Source: Oligoflexia bacterium
GTDB taxonomy: Bacteria > Bdellovibrionota > UBA1018
Length of the DNA: 6,593 bases
Reading direction: 5' to 3'
NCBI GenBank assembly: GCA_903854365.1
Contig: CAINWE010000476.1
Span: 1 to 6,593 of the forward strand
In this document: positions 4,060-6,593 of the stretch, in pieces
Numbering within the stretch: the first letter of the stretch is position 1
How the letters are laid out: each line of letters begins with the position of its first letter
Translations under genes and position numbers: made by a program
The notes under the pieces: generated by a model
What the model was told of the DNA's origin: nothing
The model's input: only the letters and a program-made list of their open reading frames with translations
Databases searched by the model: none

Positions 4060-6593
4060 ATGAAAATTGAAACTCAACTCGACCTCCCCAACGATGAAGC
4101 GATCATCATCCGAGGCGCTCGAGCTCACAATCTGAAAAACGTGGACGTCTTTATCCCGAGGAACCAGCTGACTGTCATTACAGGTCCATCCGGCTCGGGA
4201 AAGTCTTCGCTCGCTTTTGATACGATCTATGCCGAAGGCCAACGACGCTATGTGGAGAGCCTCTCAGCCTATGCCCGACAATTTTTAGAACAACTAGGAA
4301 AGCCCGATGTCGAATCCATCTCTGGATTAAGTCCGACCATTTCGATTGAGCAGCGAACCACCAGCTATAATCCTAGGTCCACTGTTGGAACGGTCACAGA
4401 AATTTACGATTATCTCCGCTTACTTTTTGCTCGGATCGCAATACCCCACTGCTGGAAATGCGGCGGTACAATTCAAGCGCAGAGCTCCCAACAAATAGTT
4501 GATCAGATATTTTCCTTCCAAGAGGGCACGCGAGTTTCAATTTTAGCTCCGATCATTCGCGGTAGAAAGGGGGAACACCAAAAGGAACTCGCCCAGCTAC
4601 GACAGCAAGGATTCGTCAGGGTCCGTATCGATGGTCAAATGATCGACCTCGCAGAAGAGATCCAAATCGACAAAAACAAGAAGCATCAAATTGAAGTTTA
4701 TATCGACCGGCTCATCGTAAAAAACAAAGACCAGGAATCCCTCCTATCCAGACTCAACGACTCCGTTGAGCTTGCTTTAAAGTTAGGCGAGGGCCTTCTC
4801 ATTCTGCAGACCCAGGACGGCGGGGGGCAAACCGAAAAGCTGATGTCTGAACGTTTTTCTTGTCCAAACTGCCAGATTAGCTACCCAACGGCTGAGCCCA
4901 GAACTTTTTCGTTCAATAGTCCCATGGGGGCTTGTGCCGTTTGTGAAGGACTGGGAGTAGATCCCACACAACTCCACGAATCTACAGCCAGCGGGGAGTC
5001 CGACGACGAAGCCAGTCTTTTAGCTCATGAACTTTCTCCTGAATCGATCCCTTGTCCAGAATGCAGCGGCGCTCGCCTTAGAAAAGAAAGCCTTCATTAC
5101 CAACTCGGCAACTTAAACATTTTCCAAGTCGGGCAACTCTCAATTGAAGAAGAATGCGAGTTCTTCAAAAACCTCAAGCTTACCTCTCGGGAAACGATGA
5201 TCGCCGATCGCATCATCAAAGAAATCCGTGAACGCCTGCAGTTTTTGAATGAGGTCGGAGTGGGCTACCTGAATTTAAATCGAACCGCCCAGTCCCTCTC
5301 GGGCGGAGAGGCTCAACGAATTCGACTCGCTACTCAAATTGGAACCTCGCTGGTGGGGGTCATTTATGTTCTTGATGAGCCTAGTATTGGACTTCATCAA
5401 CGAGATAATGAAAAACTGATCTCCACTTTATGCCGTCTCAGAGACCTAGGGAATACCGTATTGGTGGTCGAGCACGACCGAGAAACCATGGAGAAAGCAG
5501 ACTGGATCGTTGATCTCGGCCCAGGTGCTGGCACCGAAGGAGGCCACGTCGTAGCAGCTGGCTCCTATCGCGAGATTACTCAATCGAAAGCCAGCATCAC
5601 CGGACAATACCTTTTAGGGAAACAACGGATTGAAGTCCCCAAAAAGCGACGACCCTGGAACTCCGAGAAGACAATTGTCCTGACAGGAGCTACACAAAAC
5701 AATCTCAAAAACGTCTCCACAGTCATCCCACTCGGCCTGCTGACTTGTGTGACCGGCGTCTCAGGTAGTGGCAAGAGCACACTGATTATCGACACACTCT
5801 ATCGACTACTCCTGAAATCCGTTTACGGAATCGCGGCTAAAAAGGTCCAATTCGAGGGTATCCAAGGTCTCGAACACATAGATAAAGTGATTGAGATCGA
5901 CCAAAGTCCGATCGGAAAAACACCTCGATCCAACCCAGCGACCTACACAGGGATGTTTACCCTCATTCGAGATTTATTCTCTCAACTGCCAGAATCACAA
6001 ATCCGAGGATACGGCCCGGGCCGATACTCATTTAACGTGAAAGGAGGCCGATGCGAGGGCTGTCAGGGGGACGGCATGATGAAAGTCGAAATGCATTTCC
6101 TTCCAGATGTCTTCGTGCAGTGCGAAGCCTGCCGCGGCCAGCGCTACAATCGTGAAACCTTAGATGTCCGCTATAAAGGCAAAACTATTTCAGAAATTCT
6201 AGAAATGACTGGAGCCGAAGCGCTTCCGTTCTTTGAGGCCGTACCCAGCCTCAAAGCAAAACTCAAAGTCATGAACGATGTAGGCCTCGGGTATCTCGCC
6301 TTAGGGCAAAGCTCCACCACGCTTTCAGGAGGAGAAGCCCAAAGAATTAAACTCGCTAAGGAACTCTCTCGCAGGGGCACGGGTAAAACCGTCTATATTT
6401 TAGATGAACCATCGACCGGTCTACATTTCGACGACATCAGAAAACTCATCGAGCTTCTCCAAGCCTTAGTTGACCAAGGTAATACAGTCATCGTCATTGA
6501 ACATAATCTAGACATGATTAAAGTTGCCGATCACGTGATCGACTTAGGTCCAGAGGGTGGGCAAAAGGGAGGAGAGATTGTTGCTGCAGGGAC
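4060..6593 (+). CDS. uvrA: UvrABC excinuclease subunit A, 3' end outside window, insertion domain apparently missing
   Basis: UvrA is the damage-sensing ATPase of nucleotide excision repair; as a dimer it finds lesions and loads UvrB. The frame is open from ATG 4060 (in-frame stop at 4036-4038 just upstream) to the window edge: 844 residues, lacking about 30 at the C-terminus. First ATPase half: Walker A GPSGSGKSS (K48), signature LSGGEAQRIRLA at 413-424, Walker B VLDEPS at 437-442, H-loop H472. Second half: Walker A K572, signature LSGGEAQRIKLA at 755-766, Walker B ILDEPST at 780-786, H815. Cysteine pairs C131/C134 with C268/C271, C292/C295 with C332/C335, and C665/C668 with C688/C691 fit three zinc modules. 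The region 135-267 corresponds to the UvrB-binding domain and is present, unlike in UvrA2 proteins. Between C295 and C332 the normal insertion domain is replaced by a short acidic, Ser-rich linker (about 300-331). This is a canonical uvrA otherwise, and no Shine-Dalgarno or SOS box is evident. Confidence 0.96.
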   Translation, partial: MKIETQLDLPNDEAIIIRGARAHNLKNVDVFIPRNQLTVITGPSGSGKSSLAFDTIYAEGQRRYVESLSAYARQFLEQLGKPDVESISGLSPTISIEQRTTSYNPRSTVGTVTEIYDYLRLLFARIAIPHCWKCGGTIQAQSSQQIVDQIFSFQEGTRVSILAPIIRGRKGEHQKELAQLRQQGFVRVRIDGQMIDLAEEIQIDKNKKHQIEVYIDRLIVKNKDQESLLSRLNDSVELALKLGEGLLILQTQDGGGQTEKLMSERFSCPNCQISYPTAEPRTFSFNSPMGACAVCEGLGVDPTQLHESTASGESDDEASLLAHELSPESIPCPECSGARLRKESLHYQLGNLNIFQVGQLSIEEECEFFKNLKLTSRETMIADRIIKEIRERLQFLNEVGVGYLNLNRTAQSLSGGEAQRIRLATQIGTSLVGVIYVLDEPSIGLHQRDNEKLISTLCRLRDLGNTVLVVEHDRETMEKADWIVDLGPGAGTEGGHVVAAGSYREITQSKASITGQYLLGKQRIEVPKKRRPWNSEKTIVLTGATQNNLKNVSTVIPLGLLTCVTGVSGSGKSTLIIDTLYRLLLKSVYGIAAKKVQFEGIQGLEHIDKVIEIDQSPIGKTPRSNPATYTGMFTLIRDLFSQLPESQIRGYGPGRYSFNVKGGRCEGCQGDGMMKVEMHFLPDVFVQCEACRGQRYNRETLDVRYKGKTISEILEMTGAEALPFFEAVPSLKAKLKVMNDVGLGYLALGQSSTTLSGGEAQRIKLAKELSRRGTGKTVYILDEPSTGLHFDDIRKLIELLQALVDQGNTVIVIEHNLDMIKVADHVIDLGPEGGQKGGEIVAAG
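4957..5052 (+). other. Short linker in place of the UvrA insertion domain
   Basis: Codons 300-331 of uvrA lie between the two cysteine pairs of the second zinc module (C292/C295 and C332/C335). They encode 32 residues rich in Ser, Glu and Asp, against about 121 residues in E. coli UvrA recalled from memory. The opening D-P after CEGLG-V and the approach to the second cysteine pair resemble the usual edges. The family's FEG...L.RRY.ET.S block and the preceding L..LA..Y block are absent. The frame is intact on both sides, so this is a clean in-frame shortening and does not look like a broken gene. Confidence 0.75.

Noticed and set aside
4060..6593. UvrA2/drug-resistance (DrrC-like) UvrA paralogue
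   Set aside because: Those lack the UvrB-binding domain, but the region between C134 and C268 is present at normal length here.

Overview
The window is a compact, one-directional (+ strand) stretch of bacterial chromosome that looks like housekeeping DNA from a Gram-negative organism. Two neighbouring genes encode exported SurA-type proteins, and SurA folds outer-membrane proteins in the periplasm, so an outer membrane is implied. Base composition is near 50% GC by eye and even across the window, with no sign of recent transfer, insertion sequences, tRNA, rRNA or CRISPR. The order SurA-like / SurA / PdxA / phosphomannomutase / UvrA loosely recalls the Bdellovibrio side of the old Deltaproteobacteria. 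That placement is an impression from memory and has not been checked.

Layout: (1) 2-391, the 3' end of a gene for a SurA-N-like exported protein whose start lies outside the window. (2) 392-490, a 99-base gap with a short Shine-Dalgarno-led mini-ORF and an 11-bp hairpin. (3) 491-1495, a SurA-type chaperone/isomerase with a signal peptide and one parvulin domain. (4) 1492-2502, pdxA, overlapping the previous stop by ATGA. (5) 2544-3983 (the frame is open from a TTG at 2499), a phosphomannomutase/phosphoglucomutase of the AlgC/ManB type. (6) 3984-4059, a 76-base gap with no recognisable terminator or promoter. (7) 4060-6593, uvrA, in frame to the window edge and lacking roughly its last 30 codons.

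The first four genes are close-packed and probably form one transcription unit. They link envelope protein folding (two SurA-like proteins), vitamin B6 synthesis (PdxA) and supply of sugar-1-phosphates for surface polysaccharide (phosphomannomutase). The surA-pdxA pairing is the same as in the E. coli surA-pdxA-ksgA operon, but the next gene differs. uvrA may be co-transcribed or may have its own promoter.

The most notable observation is in UvrA. All four ATPase half-motif sets, the UvrB-binding region and three Cys4 zinc modules are present. However, the segment between the two cysteine pairs of the second zinc module is only 32 residues, against about 121 in E. coli UvrA. This is where the 'insertion domain' normally sits, so the protein appears to be a UvrA without that DNA-contacting domain. 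No wholly unknown system is visible here.
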